From contig NZ_JAPIVK010000004.1 of assembly GCF_026183675.1 (NCBI RefSeq), forward strand, positions 54,728 to 118,727: DNA of 64,000 nucleotides, in the 5' to 3' direction. Shown here in pieces: positions 45,166-54,794 of this stretch; positions within the stretch are counted from its first letter, which is position 1, and the number at the start of each line of letters is the position of its first letter. The stretch is from Microbulbifer halophilus. GTDB taxonomy: Bacteria; Pseudomonadota; Gammaproteobacteria; Pseudomonadales; Cellvibrionaceae. Both the position numbers and the translations under genes were made by a program. Under the pieces are notes generated by a model that was given only the letters and a program-made list of their open reading frames with translations, did not search any database and was not told where the DNA came from.

Positions 45166-46926
45166 ATGGGCGCAGTCAAGAAACAGCAGATCAAGCCGGG
45201 TATCGCCCGCTGGCGCTTTGCGCTGGTGGCGCTGCTGTTGTGCCTGCTCGCCCTCTCGCTGGTTTTCCACCTGGCGCGGCTGCAGGTGTTGCCGCAAGAA
45301 GAGCGGGGTTACCGCTTCCTGCAGGACCAGGGCAACGCGCGCACCATCCGCACCGAAGAGATCGCCGCCTACCGCGGCTCCATCGTCGATCGCAACGGCG
45401 AGCTGCTGGCGGTCAGTACCCCGGTGCACAGCCTCTGGGCCAACCCGCGGCTGCTGCGCGAAGCCGGCGCGGGAGAGTTGCGCCAACTGGCCTCGGCACT
45501 GGAGATGAAACCGGCCGCCCTCAGCGGGCGACTGGAAAAGTATCGCGACAAAGAGTTCATGTACCTGCGCCGCCACCTGGCGCCGGAGCAGGCGCAGAAA
45601 GTGCTGGAACTGGATACCTCCGGTGTCTACAGCAAGAAGGAATACCGGCGCTTCTATCCGGCCGGTGAAGTTGCCGCGCAACTGCTCGGTTTCACCAATA
45701 TCGACGACCGCGGCCAGGAGGGTATGGAGCTCGCCTACGACCAGTGGCTCTCCGGCGTGCCCGGCACGCAACAGGTGGTCAAGGACCTGAAAGGGCGCAC
45801 CGTGCAGGATCTGGCCGTAAAGCGCGAGGCGCGACCGGGGCGCGACCTGCGCCTGTCCATCGACCTGCGGCTGCAGTACCTGGCCTATCGCGAACTCAAG
45901 CATGCCGTCGCCGAGAACGAAGCCTCTTCCGGCTTTATGGTGATCCTGGATACCCGCAGCGGCGATGTGCTGGCGATAGCCAACCAGCCGTCCTTCAACC
46001 CGAACAACCGCCGCGGCCTGACTGCGGCGGCGATGCGCAACCGGGCACTGATCGACCAGTTCGAGCCGGGTTCCACGGTCAAGCCGATCACCGCGCTGGC
46101 GGCGTTGGAAAGTGGTCGCTATCGGCCGCACACCCCCGTCGACACCAGTCCGGGCTATATCCGTGTGCCCGGCAAGACGTTGCTCGATCACCGCAACTAC
46201 GGCGTGATTGACCTGACCAAGGTGATCACCAAGTCCAGCCAGGTGGGCATCACGAAAATTGCCTTGGACCTGGAACCAAATAACGTGCGCGGACTCTTTT
46301 ACCGCCTGGGATTGGGCGAGACGGTCGGCACCGGCTTTCCCGGCGAGGCGGCGGGAATCCTGCCCAGTCGCAGTCGTTGGCAGCCCATCGAGCGGGCCAA
46401 CTTCGCCTTCGGTTACGGCTTGACGGTGAATGCCGTGCAGCTTGCGCAGGCCTACAGTGTGATTGCCAACGCCGGGCTGAAACGCCCGGTTTCGTTGGTT
46501 TTGAGCGACAACAAAGCCGACACCGAGCCGCAGCAGGTGGTCGAAGCGCCACTGGCGCGGGAAGTGACGACGATGCTGGAAACCGTCATCGGCCCCCGCG
46601 GTACCGGCAAGCGGGCCGACGTGGAAGGCTACCGTGTCGCCGGCAAGACCGGCACGGTACACAAGGTGGGCAGCGAGGGTTACGTCGACAACCGCTACCG
46701 CTCCGTGTTTGCCGGCTTTATTCCCGCCGACCGGCCGCGCCTGGCGGCAGTGGTGGTGATCGACGATCCCCGCCAGGCCAAATATTACGGTGGCGAAGTG
46801 GCCGCACCGGTGTTCGGATCGGTCATGGCCGGCGCCATGCGCCTGCTGCAGGTGCCGCCCACGGAAGTGGAATCGGCGGAACAGCAGCTGGCAGTGCAGT
46901 TGAGCGAGAGAGGTAGCGAATCGTGA
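45166..46926 (+). CDS. ftsI: Peptidoglycan transpeptidase FtsI (PBP3)
   Basis: 586 aa, inner membrane. One N-terminal membrane segment (about 18-38), a pedestal domain (about 55-215) and a penicillin-binding transpeptidase domain. The nucleophile is Ser303 in STVK and the KTG triad is 494-496. The middle SxN motif reads Ser357-Ser-Gln359 instead of Ser-Ser-Asn. It works with FtsW to build septal peptidoglycan. The TGA overlaps the GTG start of murE by four bases. Confidence 0.95.
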   Translation: MGAVKKQQIKPGIARWRFALVALLLCLLALSLVFHLARLQVLPQEERGYRFLQDQGNARTIRTEEIAAYRGSIVDRNGELLAVSTPVHSLWANPRLLREAGAGELRQLASALEMKPAALSGRLEKYRDKEFMYLRRHLAPEQAQKVLELDTSGVYSKKEYRRFYPAGEVAAQLLGFTNIDDRGQEGMELAYDQWLSGVPGTQQVVKDLKGRTVQDLAVKREARPGRDLRLSIDLRLQYLAYRELKHAVAENEASSGFMVILDTRSGDVLAIANQPSFNPNNRRGLTAAAMRNRALIDQFEPGSTVKPITALAALESGRYRPHTPVDTSPGYIRVPGKTLLDHRNYGVIDLTKVITKSSQVGITKIALDLEPNNVRGLFYRLGLGETVGTGFPGEAAGILPSRSRWQPIERANFAFGYGLTVNAVQLAQAYSVIANAGLKRPVSLVLSDNKADTEPQQVVEAPLAREVTTMLETVIGPRGTGKRADVEGYRVAGKTGTVHKVGSEGYVDNRYRSVFAGFIPADRPRLAAVVVIDDPRQAKYYGGEVAAPVFGSVMAGAMRLLQVPPTEVESAEQQLAVQLSERGSES

Positions 46927-48443
46927 CTCGACACCCACAATCCCGACGGAAAGTGTCCCTGCAGGAACTGGTTCCCGGCTACGCCGGCATTCCCGACGTG
47001 GCGGTATCCGGCGTGGCGCTCGACAGCCGCCTGGTCAAACCGGGCGATGTCTTCATGGCCCTGCGCGGCAGCGTGGTGGACGGGCGCGAATTTGTCGACG
47101 CGGCCATCGCCGCCGGTGCTGGTGCGGTGCTGGCGGACGGCGACCGACTGCAGTGCGACACCCGCGAGGGCGTCGAGGTGGTCAGTGTGCCCGGCCTGGC
47201 GAAGCGCGTGGGGGAAATCGCCGCGCGCTTTTACGGCAATCCCAGCGAAGGCATCTACCTGGTGGGTGTGACCGGCACCAACGGCAAGTCCACCTGTGCC
47301 TACCTGACGGCGCAACTGCTGGCGCGGCATTTCGATTCCGCCGGCGTGATGGGCACCATCGGCAACGGTATCTGGAAAGACGGTGACATCGAACTGCATG
47401 AAACCGGGCTCACCACACCGGACCCGGTGCGCCTGCAGGCGGAATACGCCGACTTCCGCGATCGCGGCGTGACCGCCGCGGCGATGGAAGTGTCCTCCCA
47501 CGCGCTGGCGCAGGGGCGGGTACACGGCCTGATTTTCGATACCGCCATCTTTACCAACCTGTCGCGGGATCACCTGGATTACCACGGCAATATGGCTGCC
47601 TACGGCGCCGCCAAGGAAAAACTGTTCGGCCTGCCGAAGCTGAAGCGCGGTGTGATCAACCTGGATGACCCCTTCGGTGGCCAACTGGCGGAGCGCTGCA
47701 AAATCCGCGGCCTGCGGGTGATCACCTACGGCCTGCAGGCCGGCGACCTGCACGTGACCGACCTGCAGCGCCACGACAGCGGCTTTTCGGTACAGCTAAC
47801 ATCGCCCTGGGGCGACGGCGAACTGCGGGCACCGCTGATCGGCGATTTCAATATTCACAATGCGCTGGCGGTGGTCGCCGCGGCGGCCTCCGGTGGTATG
47901 CCGTTCGAGGAGATTCTCGAGGTCTTCCCGGACATCAAGCCGGTGCCCGGCCGTATGGAACGGGTGAAGGTGGATGGCGCAGAGGGCGAGGTAAGCGTGC
48001 TGGTGGACTATGCCCACACGCCGGAGGCGCTGCGCGCGGCCCTGGCGGCGGCGCGCCCCTATTGCAGCGGCAGGCTCTGGTGCGTGTTCGGCTGCGGCGG
48101 CGATCGCGATACCGGCAAGCGCGCCCCCATGGGGCGCATCGCCTCGGAAATGGCCGACCGCGCCATCGCCACCAGTGACAACCCGCGCGGCGAGGAGCCG
48201 CAGAAAATCATCGACGATATCGTCGAGGGCGCCGCGAGCAATATCGAAGTGGAAATCGATCGCGCGGCGGCCATCGCCCGCGCCGTCGACGCTGCCGAGC
48301 CCGGCGATATCGTGCTGATCGCGGGCAAGGGCCACGAGGATTACCAGATCATCGGCGCGGAAAAAATTCATTTCTGCGATCGCGAACAGGCTGCGGTCGC
48401 GCTGCGCAAGCGCGCCGATCGCGTCGGGGGGGAAGCGGAATGA
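46923..48443 (+). CDS. murE: UDP-MurNAc-tripeptide synthetase (meso-DAP adding)
   Basis: 506 aa, starting with GTG and overlapping ftsI. It adds meso-diaminopimelate to UDP-MurNAc-L-Ala-D-Glu. The ATP loop is GVTGTNGKST (about 116) and DNPRGEEP (about 420) is the DNPR motif that selects meso-DAP over lysine, as expected for a gram-negative. The C-terminal domain ends with GKGHEDYQI. It overlaps murF by four bases. Confidence 0.95.
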   Translation: MTRHPQSRRKVSLQELVPGYAGIPDVAVSGVALDSRLVKPGDVFMALRGSVVDGREFVDAAIAAGAGAVLADGDRLQCDTREGVEVVSVPGLAKRVGEIAARFYGNPSEGIYLVGVTGTNGKSTCAYLTAQLLARHFDSAGVMGTIGNGIWKDGDIELHETGLTTPDPVRLQAEYADFRDRGVTAAAMEVSSHALAQGRVHGLIFDTAIFTNLSRDHLDYHGNMAAYGAAKEKLFGLPKLKRGVINLDDPFGGQLAERCKIRGLRVITYGLQAGDLHVTDLQRHDSGFSVQLTSPWGDGELRAPLIGDFNIHNALAVVAAAASGGMPFEEILEVFPDIKPVPGRMERVKVDGAEGEVSVLVDYAHTPEALRAALAAARPYCSGRLWCVFGCGGDRDTGKRAPMGRIASEMADRAIATSDNPRGEEPQKIIDDIVEGAASNIEVEIDRAAAIARAVDAAEPGDIVLIAGKGHEDYQIIGAEKIHFCDREQAAVALRKRADRVGGEAE

Positions 48444-49831
48444 TCAGTCCCCTCTCCCTGCAACAGCTGCAAGGTCGTTTCGGCGGTGAGCTGGTGGGCG
48501 GTCCGGTGTCGTTCGAACATGTGTGCACGGATACACGCGCGCTGGACGAACAGGCGGTATTCGTCGCCCTGAAGGGAGAGAAATTCGACGCGCACGACTT
48601 TGTCGCCGACCTGGAAGGGAAAGTACGGGGGCTGGTGGTGGATCGCGAAATTCCCGACTGCGCACTGCCGCAGTGGCGCGTGCCGGACACCACCGTGGCG
48701 CTGGGCCAGATCGGCCAACTGTGCCGCGAGCAGTTCAATGGCCGCGTCATCGCGATCACTGGTTCCAGCGGCAAGACCTCGGTCAAGGAAATGCTCGCCG
48801 CCATCTTCGGCCAGCGCCACAAGCCCTGCGTGACCCATGGCAACCTGAACAACCAGTTCGGCCTGCCCATGACACTGTTCGGCCTGGAGCCGGATCACGA
48901 TGTGCTGATTCTGGAGATGGGCGCCAGTGGCCCGGATGAAATCGGCTACCTGTGCGGTATCGGCAAGCCGCAGGTGAGTGCCGTCAACAACGTGATGCCG
49001 GCGCACGTGGAGGGCTTCGGCTCCGTGGATGCGATTGCCGCGGCCAAGGGCCAGATCTACACCGGCCTCGAGGCCGGCGGTACTGCGGTCATCAATGCCG
49101 ACGACAACTACGCGAACTACTGGCGCGATCGCCTGCCGGAGGGGATACACCGCCTGGACGTGGGGCTGGGGCACGACTGCGCCATCCACACGGACAATAT
49201 CGAACTGGATGCGGAGGGCCGCCCGACCTTCGACCTGGTGATCGAGGAACTGACCCACCGGGTCAAACTGCAGTTGCTCGGCGAACACAATGTGCACAAC
49301 GCGTTGGTCGCCGCCGGCTGCGCCTTCGCCGCCGGTGTGCCCGCGGCGGAAATCGCCAGTGGCCTGGATTTGGTGGCCGGCGTAAAGGGCCGCATGCAGG
49401 AGCATCGCGCCGCCGGGGGCGCCACCGTGATCGACGACAGCTACAACGCCAACCCGGGTTCCGTGGCGGCGGCGATCGATCTGCTGGCGCAGCGCCGCGG
49501 CAAGAAAATCCTGGCGCTGGGCGATATGGCGGAACTGGGCGCGGATGCAGAGGAAATGCACCGGCAGATCGGCGAGCTGGCGCGCCAGCGCGGGCTGGAT
49601 GCGCTGTTTACCCTGGGCCCGCTGGGCAGCGCTGCCAGTGCCGCCTTCGGCGCAGGGCGGCATCTGCCGCTGAACAATTTCCGGGACCGGGAGTCGCTGA
49701 TCGCGGCGCTGGCCCGCGAACTGAATGACAACACCACGGTGCTGGTGAAAGGTTCCCGCAGTGCTCAAATGGAACTGGTAGTGCAGGCACTCACCGAGGA
49801 TGCACCCACTACAGATGACGGGAACGACTGA
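48440..49831 (+). CDS. murF: UDP-MurNAc-pentapeptide synthetase
   Basis: 463 aa. It adds D-Ala-D-Ala to the UDP-MurNAc-tripeptide. The ATP loop is [14 protein letters not shown] (about 109), then [18 protein letters not shown] and [13 protein letters not shown]. The C-terminal domain includes [15 protein letters not shown]. Its D-Ala-D-Ala substrate is normally made by Ddl, whose gene is not in this cluster. Confidence 0.95.
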   Translation: MISPLSLQQLQGRFGGELVGGPVSFEHVCTDTRALDEQAVFVALKGEKFDAHDFVADLEGKVRGLVVDREIPDCALPQWRVPDTTVALGQIGQLCREQFNGRVIAITGSSGKTSVKEMLAAIFGQRHKPCVTHGNLNNQFGLPMTLFGLEPDHDVLILEMGASGPDEIGYLCGIGKPQVSAVNNVMPAHVEGFGSVDAIAAAKGQIYTGLEAGGTAVINADDNYANYWRDRLPEGIHRLDVGLGHDCAIHTDNIELDAEGRPTFDLVIEELTHRVKLQLLGEHNVHNALVAAGCAFAAGVPAAEIASGLDLVAGVKGRMQEHRAAGGATVIDDSYNANPGSVAAAIDLLAQRRGKKILALGDMAELGADAEEMHRQIGELARQRGLDALFTLGPLGSAASAAFGAGRHLPLNNFRDRESLIAALARELNDNTTVLVKGSRSAQMELVVQALTEDAPTTDDGND

Positions 49832-49842
49832 GAGGTAAAACG

Positions 49843-50928
49843 ATGCTGCTCTGGCTGGCAGAACTATTACAACAACATGTGAGCACTTTTGCAGTGTTCA
49901 ACTACCTGACGGTGCGCGCCATTCTGGCATCGCTGACCGCGCTGGGCATTTCCCTGATCGTGGGCCCGCGCATGATCACCTGGCTGAACCAGTTGCAGGT
50001 GGGCCAGGCGGTGCGCGACGACGGCCCGCAGACCCACCTGAGCAAATCCGGCACGCCTACCATGGGCGGCACCCTGATACTCGCGGCCATTTTTTCCTCG
50101 GCACTGCTCTGGTCCGACCTGAGCAACCGTTTCGTCTGGGTGACACTACTGGTGACTTTCATATTCGGTGCCGTGGGCTTTGTCGACGACTATAAAAAAG
50201 TCGTGCACAAGAATCCGCGCGGCCTGATCGCGCGCTGGAAATACCTGTGGCAGTCCGTCGCCGGGATGGGGGCGGCCCTCTACCTATACGCAACCGCCGC
50301 CAGCCCGGCGGAGACCCAGTTCTTCGTGCCATTTTTCAAGGATATCGCCATCGACCTGGGGCCGGTGTTCTTTATCCTGCTGACCTATTTCGTGGTGGTG
50401 GGCTCGAGCAACGCGGTCAACCTGACCGACGGCCTCGACGGCCTGGCGATCATGCCCACGGTGATGGTGGGCGGTGCGCTGGGTGTGATTGCCTACCTGG
50501 CCGGGCACGTGGAGTTCGCCACCTACCTGCATATACCGTCGATCACCGGCGCCGGCGAGCTGGCGGTCTTCTGCGCCGCGCTGTGCGGGGCCGGGCTCGG
50601 GTTCCTGTGGTTCAACACCTACCCGGCCCAGGTTTTCATGGGCGATGTGGGTGCGCTGGCGCTGGGTGCGGCACTGGGCATCATCGCCGTGATCACACGC
50701 CACGAAATCGTGCTGTTCATCATGGGCGGTGTCTTCGTGATGGAGACCGTCTCGGTGATCCTGCAGGTGGCGTCGTTCAAACTGACCGGCAAGCGCCTCT
50801 TCCGCATGGCGCCACTGCACCACCATTTTGAATTGAAAGGCTGGCCGGAACCGCGGGTAATCGTGCGTTTCTGGATCATCACCGTGGTACTGGTGCTGGC
50901 GGGCCTGGCGACGCTGAAATTGCGCTAG
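49843..50928 (+). CDS. mraY: Phospho-MurNAc-pentapeptide translocase
   Basis: 361 aa, about ten membrane helices. It transfers phospho-MurNAc-pentapeptide from UDP to undecaprenyl phosphate, forming lipid I. Catalytic motifs: [20 protein letters not shown] (about 47), FVDDYKK (about 116), [13 protein letters not shown] (about 190) and the histidine-rich [11 protein letters not shown] (about 325). An AGAGG Shine-Dalgarno precedes the ATG. A 137-bp spacer with repeats follows. Confidence 0.96.
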   Translation: MLLWLAELLQQHVSTFAVFNYLTVRAILASLTALGISLIVGPRMITWLNQLQVGQAVRDDGPQTHLSKSGTPTMGGTLILAAIFSSALLWSDLSNRFVWVTLLVTFIFGAVGFVDDYKKVVHKNPRGLIARWKYLWQSVAGMGAALYLYATAASPAETQFFVPFFKDIAIDLGPVFFILLTYFVVVGSSNAVNLTDGLDGLAIMPTVMVGGALGVIAYLAGHVEFATYLHIPSITGAGELAVFCAALCGAGLGFLWFNTYPAQVFMGDVGALALGAALGIIAVITRHEIVLFIMGGVFVMETVSVILQVASFKLTGKRLFRMAPLHHHFELKGWPEPRVIVRFWIITVVLVLAGLATLKLR

Positions 50929-50938
50929 GCGTAACCGG

Positions 50939-51019
50939 ACGGTGCGCACGACGCGCCCTACGAAACAGAACGAAGCGAGTCGGAAAACGCAGGATGGGCA
51001 AAACGCAGCGTGCCCATCA
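50939..51019. repeat. Repeats between mraY and murD (GGTGCGCACGACGCGCCCTAC and AGGATGGGCAAAACGCAGCG)
   Basis: The first unit (50939-50963) belongs to the GTAGGGTGCGC family. The second (50991-51019) starts AGGATGGGCAAAACGCAGCG and ends TGCCCATCA; its ends pair (GATGGGCA/TGCCCATC). An almost identical 29-mer lies at 56328-56356, where it begins ftsQ. Confidence 0.75.
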
Positions 51020-51065
51020 AAATGGATGAACGAATGAAAGGGCTATATTCAGAGCCAATAAACCA

Positions 51066-52454
51066 ATGACACTGATCGCGACCTCGGAGAAAAAAGTGGT
51101 AATCGGCATGGGCGCAACCGGTCAATCGGTTGTGCGCTACCTGCTGCGCGCCGGTTTTTCGCCTCTGGTCGCGGACAGCCGCCCGCAGCCGCCTGGGCTG
51201 GAAAAATTCCGGGAGGAATTCCCGGACGTACCGGTGGAAACCGGCCCGCTGAGCCCGGACACCATGCGCGGCGCCACAGAGATTATCGCCAGCCCGGGCA
51301 TCGCCCTGGCCGAACCGGCGTTGCGGGAGGCGGTCGAGGCGGGCATCCCGGTTGTCGGCGATATCGAACTCTTCGCGCGCGAACTGAACAGCCTGGAGCA
51401 GCCGCCGAAACTGGCCGCGATCACCGGCTCCAACGGCAAGAGCACCGTGACCCGGCTGCTGGGATTGATGGCGGAGGAGGCCGCGGTAAAAGTAGCCGTG
51501 GGTGGCAATATCGGCGTGCCGGTACTGGATCTGCTGACGCAGCCGCTGCCGGAGTTGTTTGTGCTGGAGCTGTCCAGTTTTCAGCTGGAAACAACCAATA
51601 CGCTGGCACCGACGGCGGCCACCATTCTCAACCTGAGCGCGGACCATATGGACCGCTACGACAGTATGGTCGACTACCACCGGGCCAAGCAGCGGATCTA
51701 TCGCAATGCGCAGCAGTTGGTGGTAAACCGCGCGGACCCGTTGACCCGCGGTCCCCTGTCGAAACACAGCCGCGAGTGGAGTTTCGGGCTGGATCAGCCG
51801 GACCTGCAACAGTTCGGCCTCTGGCAGGGTGGCGGCGAGGCCTGGCTGGCACAGGGCCGGGAAAAGCTGCTGCCGGTGAGCGAGCTGGCCATGGTGGGTA
51901 CCCACAATGTGGCCAATGCACTGGCGGCCCTGGCACTGGGCAATGCACTGGAACTGCCGATGGCGGCGATGCTGTCGGTGTTGCGCCGTTTCAACGGCCT
52001 GGCGCACCGCTGCGAACGGGTTGCCGACCTGGAGGGTGTCACCTACGTGAACGATTCCAAGGGCACCAATGTGGGCGCCACCCGCGCGGCACTGGAAGGG
52101 CTTGCCACGGATGTGCGCAGGATCGTGCTGATTGCCGGCGGCGAGGGCAAGGGCGCAGATTTCGCGCCGCTGGCGGAATCTGCCGACACGATGCGCGCAC
52201 TGGTCACCATCGGTATCGACGGCGAAAAGATTGCGGAGGCCCTTGCCGGGAAAACGGAAATTCAATCCGCCGCCTCCATGGGCGACGCGGTAACACGGGC
52301 GTGCGCACTGGCCCAAGACGGCGACTATGTGCTGCTGTCGCCCGCCTGCGCCAGCTTCGATATGTACCGCAATTTTGAGGCGCGCGGCGACGATTTCCGG
52401 CGCGCGGTCGGGGCGCTGACGGGCTCTTCACAGACCGCCGGAGGTGCCGCATGA
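51066..52454 (+). CDS. murD: UDP-MurNAc-L-Ala:D-Glu ligase
   Basis: 462 aa. It adds D-glutamate to UDP-MurNAc-L-alanine. The N-terminal UDP-binding domain has VIGMGATGQSVVRYLL, the ATP loop is ITGSNGKSTVTRLLG (about 119), and VGTHNVANALAALAL plus YVNDSKGTNVGAT follow. The C-terminus has LLSPACASFDMYRNFEARGDDF. The start codon lacks a clear Shine-Dalgarno. It overlaps ftsW by four bases. Confidence 0.95.
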   Translation: MTLIATSEKKVVIGMGATGQSVVRYLLRAGFSPLVADSRPQPPGLEKFREEFPDVPVETGPLSPDTMRGATEIIASPGIALAEPALREAVEAGIPVVGDIELFARELNSLEQPPKLAAITGSNGKSTVTRLLGLMAEEAAVKVAVGGNIGVPVLDLLTQPLPELFVLELSSFQLETTNTLAPTAATILNLSADHMDRYDSMVDYHRAKQRIYRNAQQLVVNRADPLTRGPLSKHSREWSFGLDQPDLQQFGLWQGGGEAWLAQGREKLLPVSELAMVGTHNVANALAALALGNALELPMAAMLSVLRRFNGLAHRCERVADLEGVTYVNDSKGTNVGATRAALEGLATDVRRIVLIAGGEGKGADFAPLAESADTMRALVTIGIDGEKIAEALAGKTEIQSAASMGDAVTRACALAQDGDYVLLSPACASFDMYRNFEARGDDFRRAVGALTGSSQTAGGAA

Positions 52455-53674
52455 ATCCGGCGCAGGGCGAAAAGCTGCAGACGGAAAAGAAAGTCGACTG
52501 GGTGCTGCCGTTCTGCGTGCTGGCCCTGGTCAGCATCGGCGTGGTAATGGTGGCTTCCGCCTCCATTGCCTTCGCGGCGGATATCTACGGTGACCCCTGG
52601 TATTTCCTCAAGCGTCACCTGGTATTCCTGGCCGTGGGCGCGGGTGCCGCGCTGGTGGTGAGCCAGATTCCGCTGTCGGCCTGGTCGAAACTGTCCTGGC
52701 CGCTGCTGTTGTTCTGCTGCCTGCTGTTGGTGGCAGTGCTGGTGCCGGGTATCGGTCACGAGGTGAACGGCAGTCGCCGCTGGCTGACATTCGCCGGCTT
52801 TACCGTGCAACCGGCGGAAGTGGCGAAGTTTTGCCTGCTGGTATTTTTTGCCAGCTTCCTGACGCGTCGCAACCGGCAGCTGCACCACTGGAGCAGCTTT
52901 ATGGTGCCGGTGGTGATTCTCGGGCTGGTGGCGCTGCTGCTACTGGCGCAGCCGGATTTCGGTTCCGTGGTGGTGATTTCCGGCACCCTGCTGGCAATGG
53001 TATTCCTGGCCGGCGCGCGGTTGCCGCATACCTTCCTGCTGGTGGGGTTGGCGGCCAGTGCCCTGGCGTTGCTGGCACTGATGAGTCCCTATCGGCTGCA
53101 GCGGTTGACGACTTTCCTGGATCCCTGGAGGGACCAGTTTGCCGGCGGCTACCAGTTGACCCAGTCGCTGATCGCTTTCGGTCGCGGCGAGTGGTTCGGT
53201 GTGGGGCTCGGCAACAGTGTGCAGAAACTGTTTTACCTGCCGGAGGCGCACACGGATTTTATTTTCGCCATCCTTTCGGAGGAATGGGGCATGGCCGGAG
53301 GCATGGTGGTGATCGGACTGTTCGCCGCGCTCACCTGGTCGCTTTTGCGGCTGGTGCGCGATGCACTGGCACAGGAAAAATTTTTCGCCGCGCTGCTGGC
53401 GTTCGGCATCGCGGTGCTGCTGGCGGGGCAGGCGTTCGTGAATATGGGCGTGGCCTCGGGCCTGCTGCCCACCAAGGGGCTGACACTGCCATTTGTCAGT
53501 TCCGGCGGCAGTAGCCTGGTGATCTGCTGTGCGCTGTTTGCGCTGGCACTGCGCCTGCAGGCGGAGTTGCGGATTGAAACAGAGGGCGAGAGAACGGGCG
53601 GTTCTGTTCGACAGCTGCCGATCTTCAACCCGCTGCAGCTCGGGGACAGGAATGTGAAAGGGGAGGCGGCCTGA
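52451..53674 (+). CDS. ftsW: Peptidoglycan glycosyltransferase FtsW
   Basis: 407 aa SEDS-family membrane protein, about ten helices. It polymerises lipid II at the septum together with FtsI. Signatures: GSRRWLTFAGFTVQPAEVAKF (about 101), QPDFGSVVVI (about 177), the loop GGYQLTQSLIAFGRGEWFGVGLGNSVQKLFYLPEAHTDFIFAI (about 234-276) and FVSSGGSS near 350. It overlaps murD by four bases and murG by one base. Confidence 0.95.
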   Translation: MNPAQGEKLQTEKKVDWVLPFCVLALVSIGVVMVASASIAFAADIYGDPWYFLKRHLVFLAVGAGAALVVSQIPLSAWSKLSWPLLLFCCLLLVAVLVPGIGHEVNGSRRWLTFAGFTVQPAEVAKFCLLVFFASFLTRRNRQLHHWSSFMVPVVILGLVALLLLAQPDFGSVVVISGTLLAMVFLAGARLPHTFLLVGLAASALALLALMSPYRLQRLTTFLDPWRDQFAGGYQLTQSLIAFGRGEWFGVGLGNSVQKLFYLPEAHTDFIFAILSEEWGMAGGMVVIGLFAALTWSLLRLVRDALAQEKFFAALLAFGIAVLLAGQAFVNMGVASGLLPTKGLTLPFVSSGGSSLVICCALFALALRLQAELRIETEGERTGGSVRQLPIFNPLQLGDRNVKGEAA

Positions 53675-54783
53675 TGGTTGAAGAGAAGATGCTGCACCCC
53701 GGCGCGTTCTCGGGGAAAAAATTTCTGCTGATGGCCGGCGGTACCGGCGGCCACGTATTTCCGGCGCTGGCCGTGGCCCGCGCTCTGCAGTCGCAGGGTG
53801 CGAGCGTCGAGTGGCTGGGTACCGAGCGCGGTATCGAAGCGCAGCTGATTCCGGAGGCGGGTATCCCGCTGCACTTCATCACTGTCGAGGGGGTGCGCGG
53901 CAGGGGCAAGCTGGCGCTGCTGAAGGCGCCGCTGCAGATTGCCCGCGCCGTGCGCCAGGCCGGCGCGGTGGTCAGGTCGGTGGCGCCGGACGCGGTGCTG
54001 GGATTCGGCGGCTTTGCCACCGGCCCCGGCGGTGTTGCCGCGCGCATGGGCGGTATACCGCTGATCATCCACGAACAGAATGCGGTGGCCGGCACCACCA
54101 ACCGGTTGTTGGCACGCATCGCCAGTCGTGTGCTGGAAGCTTTTCCCAGCGGCCTGCCCGGCGGCCGGCAGGTGGGCAACCCGGTGCGCGACGAGATAGT
54201 GCAGTTGCCGGCGCCGGAATCGCGCATTTCCCGGCAGCGGCCGCTGCGCCTGCTGGTGCTGGGCGGCAGCCTCGGTGCCGTGGCGATCAATGAGCTGGTG
54301 CCGCGGGCGATCGCAATGTTGCCGGAAGAGTTGCGACCGCAGGTGGTGCACCAGGCCGGCAAGCGCCACCTGGATATCGCGCGGGAGTCGTACCGGCAGG
54401 CGGGCATCGGCGATGCGGAAGTGGTGCCGTTTATCGCCGATATGGCGAACGCCTACGGCAACACCGACCTGATCATCTGCCGCGCCGGCGCGCTGACAGT
54501 GTCGGAGATCGCCGCCGCCGGTGTGGGGGCCATCATGGTGCCGTTTCCGTTTGCAATTGACGATCACCAGACCAGAAACGGCGAGTGGTTGCAGAAGGCG
54601 GGCGGCGCAATTGTGCTGCAGCAGGATACGCTGACGGCGGAACAACTGGCGGAGCAGCTGACAGACCTGTTCGCACAGCCGGAAAAACTACAGGCAATGG
54701 CTACCGCCGCGCGCGGTGCGGCCATGATCGACGCCACGGAGCAGGTGCTGGACGCCTGCCGCGAAGAAATGACAGGGCACTGA
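53674..54783 (+). CDS. murG: UDP-GlcNAc:lipid I GlcNAc transferase
   Basis: 369 aa, peripheral membrane GT-B enzyme that completes lipid II. Glycine-rich loop MAGGTGGHVFPALAVA (about 20-35), GFGGFATGPGGVAARMGGIPLIIHEQNAVAG (about 111-141) and the donor-site region ICRAGALTVSEIAAAGVGAIMVPFPFAIDDHQ (about 270-301). About 13 N-terminal residues precede the usual start of homologues. Confidence 0.95.
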   Translation: MVEEKMLHPGAFSGKKFLLMAGGTGGHVFPALAVARALQSQGASVEWLGTERGIEAQLIPEAGIPLHFITVEGVRGRGKLALLKAPLQIARAVRQAGAVVRSVAPDAVLGFGGFATGPGGVAARMGGIPLIIHEQNAVAGTTNRLLARIASRVLEAFPSGLPGGRQVGNPVRDEIVQLPAPESRISRQRPLRLLVLGGSLGAVAINELVPRAIAMLPEELRPQVVHQAGKRHLDIARESYRQAGIGDAEVVPFIADMANAYGNTDLIICRAGALTVSEIAAAGVGAIMVPFPFAIDDHQTRNGEWLQKAGGAIVLQQDTLTAEQLAEQLTDLFAQPEKLQAMATAARGAAMIDATEQVLDACREEMTGH

Positions 54784-54794
54784 GGTAATTGACT

